The position numbers and the translations under genes are program-made. A stretch of DNA of 37,290 bases, taken from assembly GCA_023379825.1 (NCBI GenBank), contig JAMCPQ010000010.1, positions 1-37,290 of the forward strand, read 5' to 3'. The notes beneath the pieces are model-generated. The model searched no databases and was not told the origin of the DNA. It was given only the letters and a program-made list of their open reading frames with translations. Of this stretch, positions 1 to 7,686 are shown piece by piece. This DNA comes from Thermoplasmatota archaeon (GTDB lineage: Archaea > Thermoplasmatota > Thermoplasmata > Thermoplasmatales > Thermoplasmataceae). Position 1 is the stretch's first letter. Each line of letters opens with the position of its first letter.

Positions 1-131
1 CCGTCAGCGGTTCTCAAAGCTGCTCCTATGCTGTGCCAGTTTTCCCGGTAACCCTTTCGGATTGCATCTTTGGCAAGTTCAATCAGCTTCAGATCATCCT
101 CGGTTACCGGAAGATTTGCTATTTCAGGCAT
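1..131 (-). CDS. Cytidine deaminase-like protein, N-terminal fragment
   Basis: This gene runs off the left edge and only its first 43 codons are present. The translation starts MPEIANLPVTEDD, continues into an amphipathic helix (LIELAKDAIRKGY) and ends in WHSIGAALRTADG. A helix followed by a G-A-A-L-x-T-x-x-G strand is how cytidine deaminases begin, just before the zinc-binding HAE box, which would lie outside the window. The enzyme would deaminate cytidine or deoxycytidine to uridine in pyrimidine salvage. The ATG at 131 is favoured because an AT-rich box (153-160, minus strand) sits about 26 nt upstream, fitting a leaderless transcript. With the catalytic motif missing, other members of the cytidine-deaminase fold, such as blasticidin-S deaminase-like proteins, cannot be excluded. 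Confidence 0.55.
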   Translation of the reverse strand, partial: MPEIANLPVTEDDLKLIELAKDAIRKGYRENWHSIGAALRTAD

Positions 132-152
132 GAATGGTGTATCCTTAAAATG

Positions 153-160
153 AAAATAAG
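153..160 (-). promoter_or_regulatory. Probable TATA box of the cytidine deaminase-like gene
   Basis: On the minus strand this reads CTTATTTT, centred about 26 nt before the ATG at 131, which is the spacing expected for an archaeal TATA box driving a leaderless mRNA. The match to a TATA consensus is only moderate. Confidence 0.35.
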
Positions 161-174
161 CGCTTTCCAGAAAT

Positions 175-184
175 CAAAAAATAG
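175..184 (+). promoter_or_regulatory. Probable TATA box of the C/D box sRNA
   Basis: The A/T-rich element CAAAAAATAG is centred near 180. A start site 26 nt downstream falls at about 206, at the terminal stem of the C/D RNA. This supports an independent promoter for the RNA, divergent from the deaminase gene. Confidence 0.4.
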
Positions 185-203
185 TGTTCTTGAATACAAC
201 AAT

Positions 204-263
204 GCCACGATGATGAATTCAGCCTAGTCTGATTAGTGATGACCGACGGGCAGACTGAGTGGT
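204..263 (+). ncRNA. C/D box sRNA (2'-O-methylation guide)
   Basis: All elements of an archaeal C/D sRNA occur in order within 60 nt. They are a C box ATGATGA (210-216), a 12-nt guide ATTCAGCCTAGT (217-228), a D' box CTGA (229-232), a short spacer, a C' box GTGATGA (236-242), a second 12-nt guide CCGACGGGCAGA (243-254) and a D box CTGA (255-258). The ends CCAC (205-208) and GTGG (259-262) form a perfect terminal stem. In archaea such RNAs assemble with L7Ae, Nop5 and fibrillarin and direct 2'-O-methylation of the target base paired to the fifth guide nucleotide upstream of D or D'. Here that is a C in a target reading UCUGCCCGUCGG and a G in ACUAGGCUGAAU. Which rRNA or tRNA carries those targets cannot be told from this window. 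An upstream TATA-like box and downstream T-runs agree with a stand-alone gene. Confidence 0.87.
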
Positions 264-413
264 AATTCTCTTTTGTGTACATTTTTCAGGAGTGGATGGA
301 AATCTTTTAATGTATGAAAGTATACAGGAATGCCATGAAAATGACAATATGGAATGTAATAAAACAATCAAGTATGAAATTGCCAGCTGTTGTGGAAAGT
401 TTTTCAATACCGA

Positions 414-1823
414 ATGGAACCGGGATCAGAAGTGATGGGCAGCCTTAGAAAGAACTCACTCAGTTTCCTTGAAACAAGTTTTCAGGGCATCGCAGGCTCT
501 GCACCTGCAGGAGCAGCGGTGGCAACCCTGACTGGCGCTGCAGCTTTTGCCCTTGGTGCTTTACCACTGGCAGCTGTCCTTGGCTTTGGCGTTGTGATGC
601 TGAATGCGGTGATTATAAGGAGGATCTCTCTGAAAACCGCAGGTGCCGGAGGGTATTATTCATACATTCAGAAGGGTCTTGGAACAAGAGCCGCAGGTTT
701 TTCAGGAATTTATTACGTTTTTTACCAGACAATGGCCCTATGCTTCATGGGCCTCAGCACATCAGTGTTCGTGCCTGCCCTCCTATCGGACGCATTCGGA
801 ATTAACATTCCGTCCATTATGTTCTATCCAATAATCCTGGGAACACTCGGGTTCGGGTTCCTGATTTCATATGCGGGGATAAGGCTTTCAGCCAGATTCT
901 CTCTCATAATGGCAGCAGCGGAAATTGCAGTGATAACTGTTATAGGTGCGGTTATACTGATATCACATCCTTCGCTGAACACCCCTGCTGTGTTTACCCT
1001 TTCGGATGACTCAAACGGTATCACCGGGCTACTTCTTGGAGTGCTGCTAATGTATACAGCATTTTCAGGTTTCGGAGCCTCGACTCCTCTTGGGGAGGAA
1101 GCAAGGACTCCAAAGAAGACCATAGGAAACTCAGTCATAGTCACTGTACTGGTACTGGGAGCATTCTTCATATTCTCATCATATCTTTTCACGGTTGCCT
1201 ACGGGCCCCTGAACATGTTCTCATACTCACAGCAACTGGTGCCTGGCATACTAATGATAAAATCAATGATAGGCCCCGCAGCAGCTCTTCTTGTCTCAGT
1301 CCTGTTCATAAACAGCCTTCTTACTGGGGCAGTCATTGTGACTAACAGCACCTCCAGGGTCATGATGGCAATGGGCCGGGACGGGATAATCAACCGGCGT
1401 TTTGCAATCACAAGTGAAAAACACAGGACCCCGTATTTTTCTGCCATGTTTGTGGTTCTGATAGCAGCAGCTGTTGGAATAGTATCAAACATAATCATGG
1501 GCGGGTTCAATGCATTCCTGTTCGCTGCCACTGCAGCCACTCTTGGTGTACTGCTTGTCCATGCAGTCATAAGTGCCTCTCTTCCAGGTATGGAGCGATC
1601 AGAGCCTCAGGGCATCAAAATTTCGTCTGTGGTAATGTCAGTGGCAGCCATAGGAATATTTGCCTTCATCTTTTACAGCACATTCCTTACAATATCATAC
1701 GGGGTCATAGCTGGAACAGTACTGTTCGCAGCATTCACAGTGGGAAATGTGATAAATTCCATTACAAGGGCAGGGAGATATGTCACTGATGTACAGCAGA
1801 ACAAGACGGAACAGGGAGCCTGA
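414..1823 (+). CDS. APC-superfamily amino acid permease
   Basis: This is an integral membrane transporter of about 470 residues, the usual APC size, with roughly a dozen hydrophobic segments. The N-terminal region (LRKNSLSF, then a Gly/Ala-rich first helix FQGIAGSAPAGAAVATLTGA) and the YYSYIQKGLG stretch are typical of the amino acid-polyamine-organocation family, which imports amino acids or related acids by proton symport or exchange. The start is uncertain. A TTG at 390, ATG at 414 and ATG at 435 are all in frame. ATG 414 is chosen because an AT-rich element at about 351-365 would place a start site shortly before it, but family alignment would also fit 435. Only 11 nt separate its stop from the UbiD-type decarboxylase, with no promoter visible between them. 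Co-expression suggests the permease may bring in the substrate of that enzyme, possibly an aromatic or unsaturated acid. The substrate is not readable from sequence. Confidence 0.85.
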   Translation: MEPGSEVMGSLRKNSLSFLETSFQGIAGSAPAGAAVATLTGAAAFALGALPLAAVLGFGVVMLNAVIIRRISLKTAGAGGYYSYIQKGLGTRAAGFSGIYYVFYQTMALCFMGLSTSVFVPALLSDAFGINIPSIMFYPIILGTLGFGFLISYAGIRLSARFSLIMAAAEIAVITVIGAVILISHPSLNTPAVFTLSDDSNGITGLLLGVLLMYTAFSGFGASTPLGEEARTPKKTIGNSVIVTVLVLGAFFIFSSYLFTVAYGPLNMFSYSQQLVPGILMIKSMIGPAAALLVSVLFINSLLTGAVIVTNSTSRVMMAMGRDGIINRRFAITSEKHRTPYFSAMFVVLIAAAVGIVSNIIMGGFNAFLFAATAATLGVLLVHAVISASLPGMERSEPQGIKISSVVMSVAAIGIFAFIFYSTFLTISYGVIAGTVLFAAFTVGNVINSITRAGRYVTDVQQNKTEQGA

Positions 1824-1834
1824 AGGGAGTTCCC

Positions 1835-3478
1835 ATGCCGGACACCTTCAGGAGTTCCCTCTCCGACTATTTCCATTCAGAGAACGCTGAATTCAGGATT
1901 ATCAGCGAGGAGGTGGACACAAAGTTCGAAAGTACCGCAATAGCCTCTCTCAATGGGTCATTTCTAACTATTTTTGAAAAACTGAAAGGGTACAGTGGGT
2001 TCAAGCTGGTTTCCAATCTACTTGGAACAGAGGATCGAATCCTTTTCTTTTCAGGATGCAGATCAAGAGCGGAGTTTCTGAAACGCTGGAAACAGGCATT
2101 GAGTAAGGAAAATGACAATACCGAATTTGCCATAGACACAAAACCTCCCTTCAAAGAGCGGATTTTTAAAGGCTCGGAGATAGATCTGAACATTCTCCCT
2201 GTCCCGGAGCATTATATAAACGATGGCTCCAGGCTATCAAGAAGAAAATATATCACTTCAGGCCTGATAATATCAAGAAACCCTGATAACAGAGAAATTC
2301 TGAACATGGGATACGGAAGGATTCAGATACTGGACAGGAACCGCTTTGCCTTTGACTCTGGAAGCAAGGGGCATACCTGGAGTTACATAATGAGGAGCAT
2401 GGAGACAGGAGAACCCATGGATTTCACTGTTGTTATAGGGACGCATCCAGTTTTCTATCTGCTTGGAGCGGCTTTCATTGAGGATGAATACCACAGGGCA
2501 GGCGAATTCATAGACTTCACGCTTGCCAGTGGGTTGATGAATAACATTCCTGTCCCATCGGACTCGGAGATAGTTATAGAAGCAAGGCACAATCCAGGAG
2601 AGGTGGTGGAGGAAGGCCCATTTGGTGAGTACACAGGCTACATGGGTTATGACACAACCGGATTCACAGCTACATGCAAATCCCTAATGTTCAGAAAGGA
2701 CCCTGTATATTATGACATACTGCCTTCAAACTCCCGTGAGCATGTGAATGCATTCTCTTATCCCCGCTCTCTTCTGATCGAGAGCCGGATTGCTGACAGC
2801 CTTCCCGGAAACTCACAGATAAGAATAGAATGGCCACATTATGCCTCAAGATTTCTGGCCCTTGGCTATGCCGAGTCTGGTGCTGGCGACATAGCAATGC
2901 AGGCAGCATGTGGCGTCATTGCACAGGATCCTCTGTGGGGCAAGTTTGTCCTGATGTACAGAAGGAAGAACAGTCTCGAGATTCCAGGGTTTCTCGCTGC
3001 CATTGCGGCATCATCCGAGCACGGTTTCTCAAATATCACTGTTCTGCCTGAGTCATTCATAATATCATCGGATGTTTCATCAGGAGGAAGGATGAAATCC
3101 TCAAGGCTCATTGCAATACTTGACCCAGTCCCGTATAAGGTGGAGAAGTCAGGCAATCATGTGGTTATAAGTGACGGGAAACATGGTTGCCTTATTTCTC
3201 ATGGATATTCAGAGGGCATGGAACTGGAGATTTTTGTCCCTGAAGATGTGGATATTACAGACTTTTCCAGGGTGGGATGGGTTCTATCAACAAGGGTTAA
3301 CCCGGCAATGGATCTACGCTTTGATGGGATGAAGCTGTCAATAGATGCAAGAAGAGTGGGGCCGGAGATACCTGAAATGCCAGCTGATCAGACGAAGTCG
3401 GCTGAAAGGATAGTGAGCTCATACATATCCAGTAAGGCAATGTCCAGGGAAACGCAGGGCATATCGCCCTTTTCATGA
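1835..3478 (+). CDS. UbiD family prenylated-FMN decarboxylase
   Basis: The 547-residue product belongs to the UbiD/Fdc family, which uses prenylated FMN (made by UbiX) to decarboxylate, or reversibly carboxylate, aromatic and alpha,beta-unsaturated acids. The catalytic E-R-E set is present: Arg162 in GYGRIQ, and Glu260 and Glu265 in the hallmark EGPFGEYTGY. It also has the family's GSKGHTW region and a C-terminal domain that normally mediates dimerisation. Length is slightly above the usual 450-500 residues. The ATG follows a GGGAG stretch 11 nt after the permease stop, suggesting one operon. Possible roles are menaquinone-type quinone synthesis or breakdown of an imported aromatic acid. The pairing with a transporter favours the latter, by inference only. 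No UbiX gene lies in this window, so the cofactor would be supplied from elsewhere. Confidence 0.88.
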   Translation: MPDTFRSSLSDYFHSENAEFRIISEEVDTKFESTAIASLNGSFLTIFEKLKGYSGFKLVSNLLGTEDRILFFSGCRSRAEFLKRWKQALSKENDNTEFAIDTKPPFKERIFKGSEIDLNILPVPEHYINDGSRLSRRKYITSGLIISRNPDNREILNMGYGRIQILDRNRFAFDSGSKGHTWSYIMRSMETGEPMDFTVVIGTHPVFYLLGAAFIEDEYHRAGEFIDFTLASGLMNNIPVPSDSEIVIEARHNPGEVVEEGPFGEYTGYMGYDTTGFTATCKSLMFRKDPVYYDILPSNSREHVNAFSYPRSLLIESRIADSLPGNSQIRIEWPHYASRFLALGYAESGAGDIAMQAACGVIAQDPLWGKFVLMYRRKNSLEIPGFLAAIAASSEHGFSNITVLPESFIISSDVSSGGRMKSSRLIAILDPVPYKVEKSGNHVVISDGKHGCLISHGYSEGMELEIFVPEDVDITDFSRVGWVLSTRVNPAMDLRFDGMKLSIDARRVGPEIPEMPADQTKSAERIVSSYISSKAMSRETQGISPFS

Positions 3479-3498
3479 TCCGGGCTCTCTGCAGCAAC

Positions 3499-3509
3499 AA
3501 TTATATATT
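3499..3509 (+). promoter_or_regulatory. Promoter (TATA box) of the Ehr operon
   Basis: AATTATATATT is the strongest TATA-like element in the gap after the decarboxylase. It predicts a start near 3531 and hence a leader of about 70 nt before the first gene, unlike the leaderless promoters common in this window. Confidence 0.5.
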
Positions 3510-3529
3510 TACGTATTATCCCAAATATG

Positions 3530-3547
3530 GTGGAATGGCGTTTCCAC
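3530..3547 (+). other. Hairpin at the 5' end of the Ehr operon leader
   Basis: GTGGAA (3530-3535) and TTCCAC (3542-3547) form a perfect 6-bp stem with a 6-nt loop at the predicted transcription start. It could protect the mRNA 5' end or act as a protein-binding palindrome. The function is unknown. Confidence 0.35.
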
Positions 3548-3600
3548 GTTAAATAACTGCCAAAGTAACTGGCTAATGACGCCTGCAAGATGGTGTGAAC

Positions 3601-4542
3601 ATGTTTGCAGTCACTCTGGCAGAAACCATTGTTCAGTATTTATTTGTGGTTCTCAGCGCCCCGCTTTTTGCAGGAATAATAGCAAATGTAAAGGCGAAGG
3701 TTGAATCAAGGAAAGGTCCGGGTATATTCCAGCCATATTACGATCTTTTCAAACTTTTCAGGAAGGAGGTCCTGATTCCGGAGGATTCTTCCATTCTCTT
3801 TGTTCTTGTTCCGTACATTGCCTTCGGGGTATACTCGCTCATTGCCCTCATAATCCCTGTTCTGGTGCCTGAACCAATAATATTCACATATTCAGGAGAT
3901 TTCCTGGCAGGAGCCATATTATTCTCTCTGGCGGGATTCCTGAAAATGGCTGCTGCCATGGACAGCAGAAACAACTTCAGTGCCATGAGCGTCTCCCGCG
4001 CAGTTTCATTCACATTCCTCAGCGAGGCAACCCTCATCATGGTATTTTTTGGGGTTTCCCTGATCACCGGGACAAACAACCCCTATGTTACGAACCATTT
4101 CCTCATAAGCAATCCTGCATCAAACCTGAACCTGCCACATGTGTTCAGCACTCTTGCCTTCTTCATGATATTCTTCTATGAAACAGGAAAGATTCCCGTT
4201 GAGACGGAAGGTCTGCATGAGATGGGCATGATAGATTCAGGACTGAACTATGAATATTCAGGCAAGCTGCTTGCCATAAACAGATGGACCTCATACATGA
4301 AGCAGTATCTTCTGGGTGCAGTCCTGCTCAATGTGTTCCTGGTTCCATGGGGGCTTACAGCATCATTCCCCGGTTTTCTGCTGGACATCCCGGTTATGAT
4401 ACTGAAGTGGCTCCTCCTGATTCTTATTGTTGTTATAGTGGAGACAACACTGGCAAAGCTTCGTCTTTTCAGGGTGATAGATTACCTTGCAGTGGCACTG
4501 ACTTTCTCTGTGCTCTTCATAATTCTAAGCGAGGTGGTATGA
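3601..4542 (+). CDS. Membrane anchor subunit, HyfC/HycD/NuoH-like
   Basis: This is a polytopic membrane protein of 313 residues in the complex I subunit 1 / hydrogenase-4 component C family. The diagnostic cytoplasmic loop is present near the N-terminus: ESRKGPGIFQPYYDLFKLF followed by RKEVLIPE. A later conserved loop contains GKIPVETEGLHEM. The subunit forms the heel that joins the peripheral electron-transfer module to the ion-pumping arm and lines the quinone-like cavity. It is the first gene of the operon and is followed immediately (TGA then ATG) by the HyfE-like gene. An in-frame GTG at 3595 precedes the chosen ATG, and a GGTGTGA Shine-Dalgarno-like element (3592-3598) sits closer to the ATG. 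Sequence alone does not distinguish HyfC from other group 4 hydrogenase or Ehr homologues, so the call rests on the operon. Confidence 0.88.
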   Translation: MFAVTLAETIVQYLFVVLSAPLFAGIIANVKAKVESRKGPGIFQPYYDLFKLFRKEVLIPEDSSILFVLVPYIAFGVYSLIALIIPVLVPEPIIFTYSGDFLAGAILFSLAGFLKMAAAMDSRNNFSAMSVSRAVSFTFLSEATLIMVFFGVSLITGTNNPYVTNHFLISNPASNLNLPHVFSTLAFFMIFFYETGKIPVETEGLHEMGMIDSGLNYEYSGKLLAINRWTSYMKQYLLGAVLLNVFLVPWGLTASFPGFLLDIPVMILKWLLLILIVVIVETTLAKLRLFRVIDYLAVALTFSVLFIILSEVV

Positions 4543-5184
4543 ATGATCGGGAACAGTGTTGTGTATCTCATCAGCGCCGCAATTGCGATTTCCGCTTTCT
4601 ACATTCAGGGCCAGGAATATATGCGCTCTCTTGTCAGAGGCCAGCTCATTCAGTCTCTTATAATTGCAGCAGCCTCATTCCTACTTGCTTACTATGAAAG
4701 ATCCATGGATCTCCTTATCCTGGGGATACTTCTCATTGTTCTTCGTGGAATCCTTGTGACATATTTTCTCCTGAGGCAGATTCCAAGAAGGAGAAGTTAT
4801 CTCTACGAAAGAAATGTGAGCGTCCCTGCCCTCCTCCTGGTGGATCTGGTATTTGTTGTCATCGCCACATTTCTGGTCTATTCTCTTGCATTCTCGAAAA
4901 TTGTTCCCCACTCTGTGCTGCAGAATTCCTCAGTCCTGCTGTTTCCGCTGATTCTTTTCTTCCAGGGCCTGTTTCTGATAACCTCACGCAGGGGAACAAT
5001 AACACAGGTTGTCGGATATGTGGAGGAGGAGAATGCCCTGATACTGTTCGGCCTCTTTCTCCTCCCTGTGCCTATAATAATAGAGGCCAGTGTTTTTCTA
5101 GATGTACTTGCACTTGTGGTGATATCCACAGTGGTAACACAGGAAAAGGACAGGCATGAGCCTGTGGAGGAGCTGAAGGGATGA
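4543..5184 (+). CDS. Hydrogenase-4 component E (HyfE)-like membrane subunit
   Basis: This 213-residue, highly hydrophobic protein has about six membrane segments. Its context and features (LVRGQLIQSLIIAA, LRQIPRRRSYLYERN, then GYVEEENALILFGL) match HyfE. HyfE is a small subunit resembling a NuoK-like core and is found in group 4 hydrogenases and Ehr complexes. Glu residues in or next to helices, including the EEEN stretch after GYV, are candidates for proton translocation, as in NuoK. It starts directly after the HyfC-like stop codon and its own stop overlaps the next start (ATGA), so the genes are translationally coupled. It has no soluble domain. Confidence 0.82.
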   Translation: MIGNSVVYLISAAIAISAFYIQGQEYMRSLVRGQLIQSLIIAAASFLLAYYERSMDLLILGILLIVLRGILVTYFLLRQIPRRRSYLYERNVSVPALLLVDLVFVVIATFLVYSLAFSKIVPHSVLQNSSVLLFPLILFFQGLFLITSRRGTITQVVGYVEEENALILFGLFLLPVPIIIEASVFLDVLALVVISTVVTQEKDRHEPVEELKG

Positions 5185-6521
5185 ATCCTGAGGTACTGGA
5201 AGGGTTTGCTGTCATCCTTGTACCGGTTATTGCCGGCATCCTTTCCCTGAAGGAGCACAGGTTAAGCTCAATAGCGGCATCTGGAATTGAAGTTCTGATA
5301 TCCATTGCCATATTTTTTTCAGGGGATACCTCAGGGATCTTCTACATAAACCATGTCTCAAAGGTATTCATAATAATGGTTGCGTCGGTCTACCTGCTTT
5401 CCACCATATATTCCATGGAATATCTGGAAAAGGATACATGGCTCCGGCACAGCTACTATTTCCTTCTGTTCAACTTCTTCACTGCCTCAATGATGTTCGC
5501 CCTGACAATAAACAATTATGGTCTGATGTGGGTAGGAATAGAGGCAACCACCATATCTTCGGCAATACTCATAATGACGGAAAAGACAGAGATATCCACG
5601 GAGGCGACATGGAGATACATTCTCATTGTCTCTGCCGGTGTCACATTCGCATTCATATCCATAATACTGATCTATTATAACTTCGGAACACTTGATGTCA
5701 GCACCATTCTTTCCATGGCTCCTGGTGACAGTCTTATTCTTCGGCTCATCATATCAATATCACTGGTCGGGTTCGGAACCAAGGTAGGCATATTCCCTGT
5801 CCACACATGGCTTCCAGATGCGCACAGCGAATCTCCGGCTCCGGTCAGTGCAATGTTCTCCGGAGTCCTTCTACCAACTGCCCTGTATGTTGTTTACACA
5901 ATATACAGAATTGATGAGTTCCATGAACTCTATATCTGGGCAGGAACAGTTTCTGTGGTTTTTGCCTCCATATTCCTTGGGGCGCAGAGGAAGTACAAGA
6001 GGATGTTTGCCTATTCTACAATGGAAAATATGAGCATTGCACTTCTTGGTTTCGCCACAGGATCAGCGGTTGGCATAGCAGGGGCCCTTCTGCTGCTTGT
6101 GGCCCACAGCTTTGGCAAAGCCTCGGCATTCTATTCCTCCGGCAATGTACTGAAGTCCTATGGGGAAAAGGATATAGACAGAGTGACCGGGGTTATCAGG
6201 GCAATGCCTGTGACAGGGTCGTCCCTTCTCATGTCATCTCTGGCTGTCACCGGAACACCACCATTCGGGACTTTCTTCGGTGAATTTCTGGTTCTCTATG
6301 CGGTCTACTCAGGAGGCTACATCATTCAGTTCATACTTCTTGCAATTTTCATTCCAGTTGCTTTCATATCTGTAAATTACAACGTGACAAGAATGGCATT
6401 CGGCCACGAATCAAAGAAAATTGAGCAGAAGAATGGGATGCCATACATTGCTCTTGCCCCTGCTGTGATCAGCCTGGCAATAGGAATTGGATTCCTGGTG
6501 GTGACTTATGCGCTGGTATAG
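5181..6521 (+). CDS. Antiporter-like ion-pumping subunit, HyfF/NuoN-like
   Basis: This 446-residue protein belongs to the NuoL/M/N-Mrp antiporter family. Both residues at the heart of the proton channel are visible: Glu121 in WVGIEATT (helix 5 position) and Lys201 in GFGTKVGIFPVHTWLPDAHS (helix 7 position), separated by 80 residues as in known members. The broken-helix region (LLVAHSFGKASAFY) also carries conserved His and Lys. It is shorter than typical HyfF (about 520), so C-terminal helices are fewer. It overlaps the HyfE-like gene by 4 nt, and its last codons overlap the following large-subunit gene by 14 nt. It is expected to pump protons or sodium when electrons pass through the complex. 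Confidence 0.87.
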   Translation: MNPEVLEGFAVILVPVIAGILSLKEHRLSSIAASGIEVLISIAIFFSGDTSGIFYINHVSKVFIIMVASVYLLSTIYSMEYLEKDTWLRHSYYFLLFNFFTASMMFALTINNYGLMWVGIEATTISSAILIMTEKTEISTEATWRYILIVSAGVTFAFISIILIYYNFGTLDVSTILSMAPGDSLILRLIISISLVGFGTKVGIFPVHTWLPDAHSESPAPVSAMFSGVLLPTALYVVYTIYRIDEFHELYIWAGTVSVVFASIFLGAQRKYKRMFAYSTMENMSIALLGFATGSAVGIAGALLLLVAHSFGKASAFYSSGNVLKSYGEKDIDRVTGVIRAMPVTGSSLLMSSLAVTGTPPFGTFFGEFLVLYAVYSGGYIIQFILLAIFIPVAFISVNYNVTRMAFGHESKKIEQKNGMPYIALAPAVISLAIGIGFLVVTYALV

Positions 6522-7686
6522 AATGGGAAAAGGAGAGGGCAGGTTCATAGGCCGAACCGCATCATTCGAGGTATATCCCTCAGTACTGGCACCTGCAGTT
6601 CCGGGAGCGGTGGAACCGGAAAGAAAGCTGGGGCCATCTGAGATGAGGTTCAATTATGGGCCTTCTACAGGAGGGCTAATGGAGTCTGTGAATTTCTCAA
6701 TCGATTCCCCGGGGGAACTTATAACTGGGATTGAGGTAAATCCATACTACAAGACGAGAAAGCTCAGGATCTCAGGGCAGAAACCTGAGGACGCTCTTCT
6801 TATCATGGAGCGGATAAACGGATTTCATTCTGCATCGAACAGCATTTCATATATCCTGGCTGTGGAGGATGCACTTGGAATTACAGTACCTGAACCCGTA
6901 TCCATGAGGCGTATCATTCAGATTGAGCTCGAAAGAATAAGGAGTAACCTCACTGTTATGGAGAGGCTCTGTTCAGCTGCCGGATTCGGTGTTCCACACA
7001 ATATGCTGGCTGCTCTCAGGGAAAAGGTCTCAAGAATAATCGGAAATGCTACCGGTCACAGGTATATGTTTGGCACCGGAAAAATAGGTGGGACAGATCT
7101 TTCATTTTCCGGAATAGCACATAAACTTGAGCCTCTGATAGACGAGTTCCGGGAAATCAATGAGTCGCTGCTTCAATCTAAAATATTCATAAACAGGCTC
7201 CAGGGAAACGGAAAGGTCACGGACAAAGGTCTGATTGGCCCTGCTGCGAGGTCTGCAGGGCTGAGGTTCGACGCAAGATCCGATTCACAATCCCTTCCAT
7301 ATGAAAGGTTGAACTTTCAGCCTATTGTGAGGAATGAAGCTGACGCCTTCGGAAGGTTCATGGTAAGGGCAGAGGAGATATTCTCATCAATGGGGCTCAT
7401 AGAGAGGGCAGAAGAACTCTCTGAAGGATCAGAGAGAATCGAAGTGGTGAGTCCTGAGATTGCAGATGGAACAGGAGCTGCAAGGGTGGAGTCGCCACAG
7501 GGGGATCTATTTGTGTTCACTGAGATTGGAAACTTTGTTATCAGGCATATTGAACTGATGTCCCCTGGAAAATCCAACCTTGAGGCTTTTCGCCATGGGT
7601 CCGTTGGAACAATATTCACAGATTTCCCGTTCAACTGGGAAAGCTTCGGCATATGGATATCAGAAGTGGGGGTGGAAATTGAATGA
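6508..7686 (+). CDS. Ehr large subunit, HyfG/NuoD-like, lacking Ni-Fe ligands
   Basis: This 392-residue soluble protein is homologous to the large subunit of group 4 [NiFe] hydrogenases and to complex I NuoC/D. The N-terminal fold, with GPSTGGLMES and the PYYKTRKL stretch, is recognisable. At the position of the first Ni-binding motif (R-I-C-G-x-C) the sequence is R102-I-N-G-F-H-S, and the C-terminal motif (D-P-C-x-x-C) is replaced by TDFPFNWESFGIWISEV. The whole protein has a single cysteine (in RLCSAAGF), so none of the four ligands exists and it cannot bind a Ni-Fe centre. This is the defining feature of Ehr complexes. By analogy with NuoD it may form a quinone-like binding pocket. ATG 6508 is preceded by GGTGGTGA. 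An in-frame ATG at 6523 is a weaker alternative. Confidence 0.88.
   Translation: MRWYRMGKGEGRFIGRTASFEVYPSVLAPAVPGAVEPERKLGPSEMRFNYGPSTGGLMESVNFSIDSPGELITGIEVNPYYKTRKLRISGQKPEDALLIMERINGFHSASNSISYILAVEDALGITVPEPVSMRRIIQIELERIRSNLTVMERLCSAAGFGVPHNMLAALREKVSRIIGNATGHRYMFGTGKIGGTDLSFSGIAHKLEPLIDEFREINESLLQSKIFINRLQGNGKVTDKGLIGPAARSAGLRFDARSDSQSLPYERLNFQPIVRNEADAFGRFMVRAEEIFSSMGLIERAEELSEGSERIEVVSPEIADGTGAARVESPQGDLFVFTEIGNFVIRHIELMSPGKSNLEAFRHGSVGTIFTDFPFNWESFGIWISEVGVEIE

Noticed and set aside
219-407. 62-codon minus-strand frame upstream of the permease
   Set aside because: It overlaps the C/D sRNA, has no promoter or ribosome-binding site, and its composition is unlike a protein.
6508-7686. 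Functional [NiFe] hydrogenase large subunit
   Set aside because: None of the four Ni-binding cysteines is present and the protein has a single Cys.
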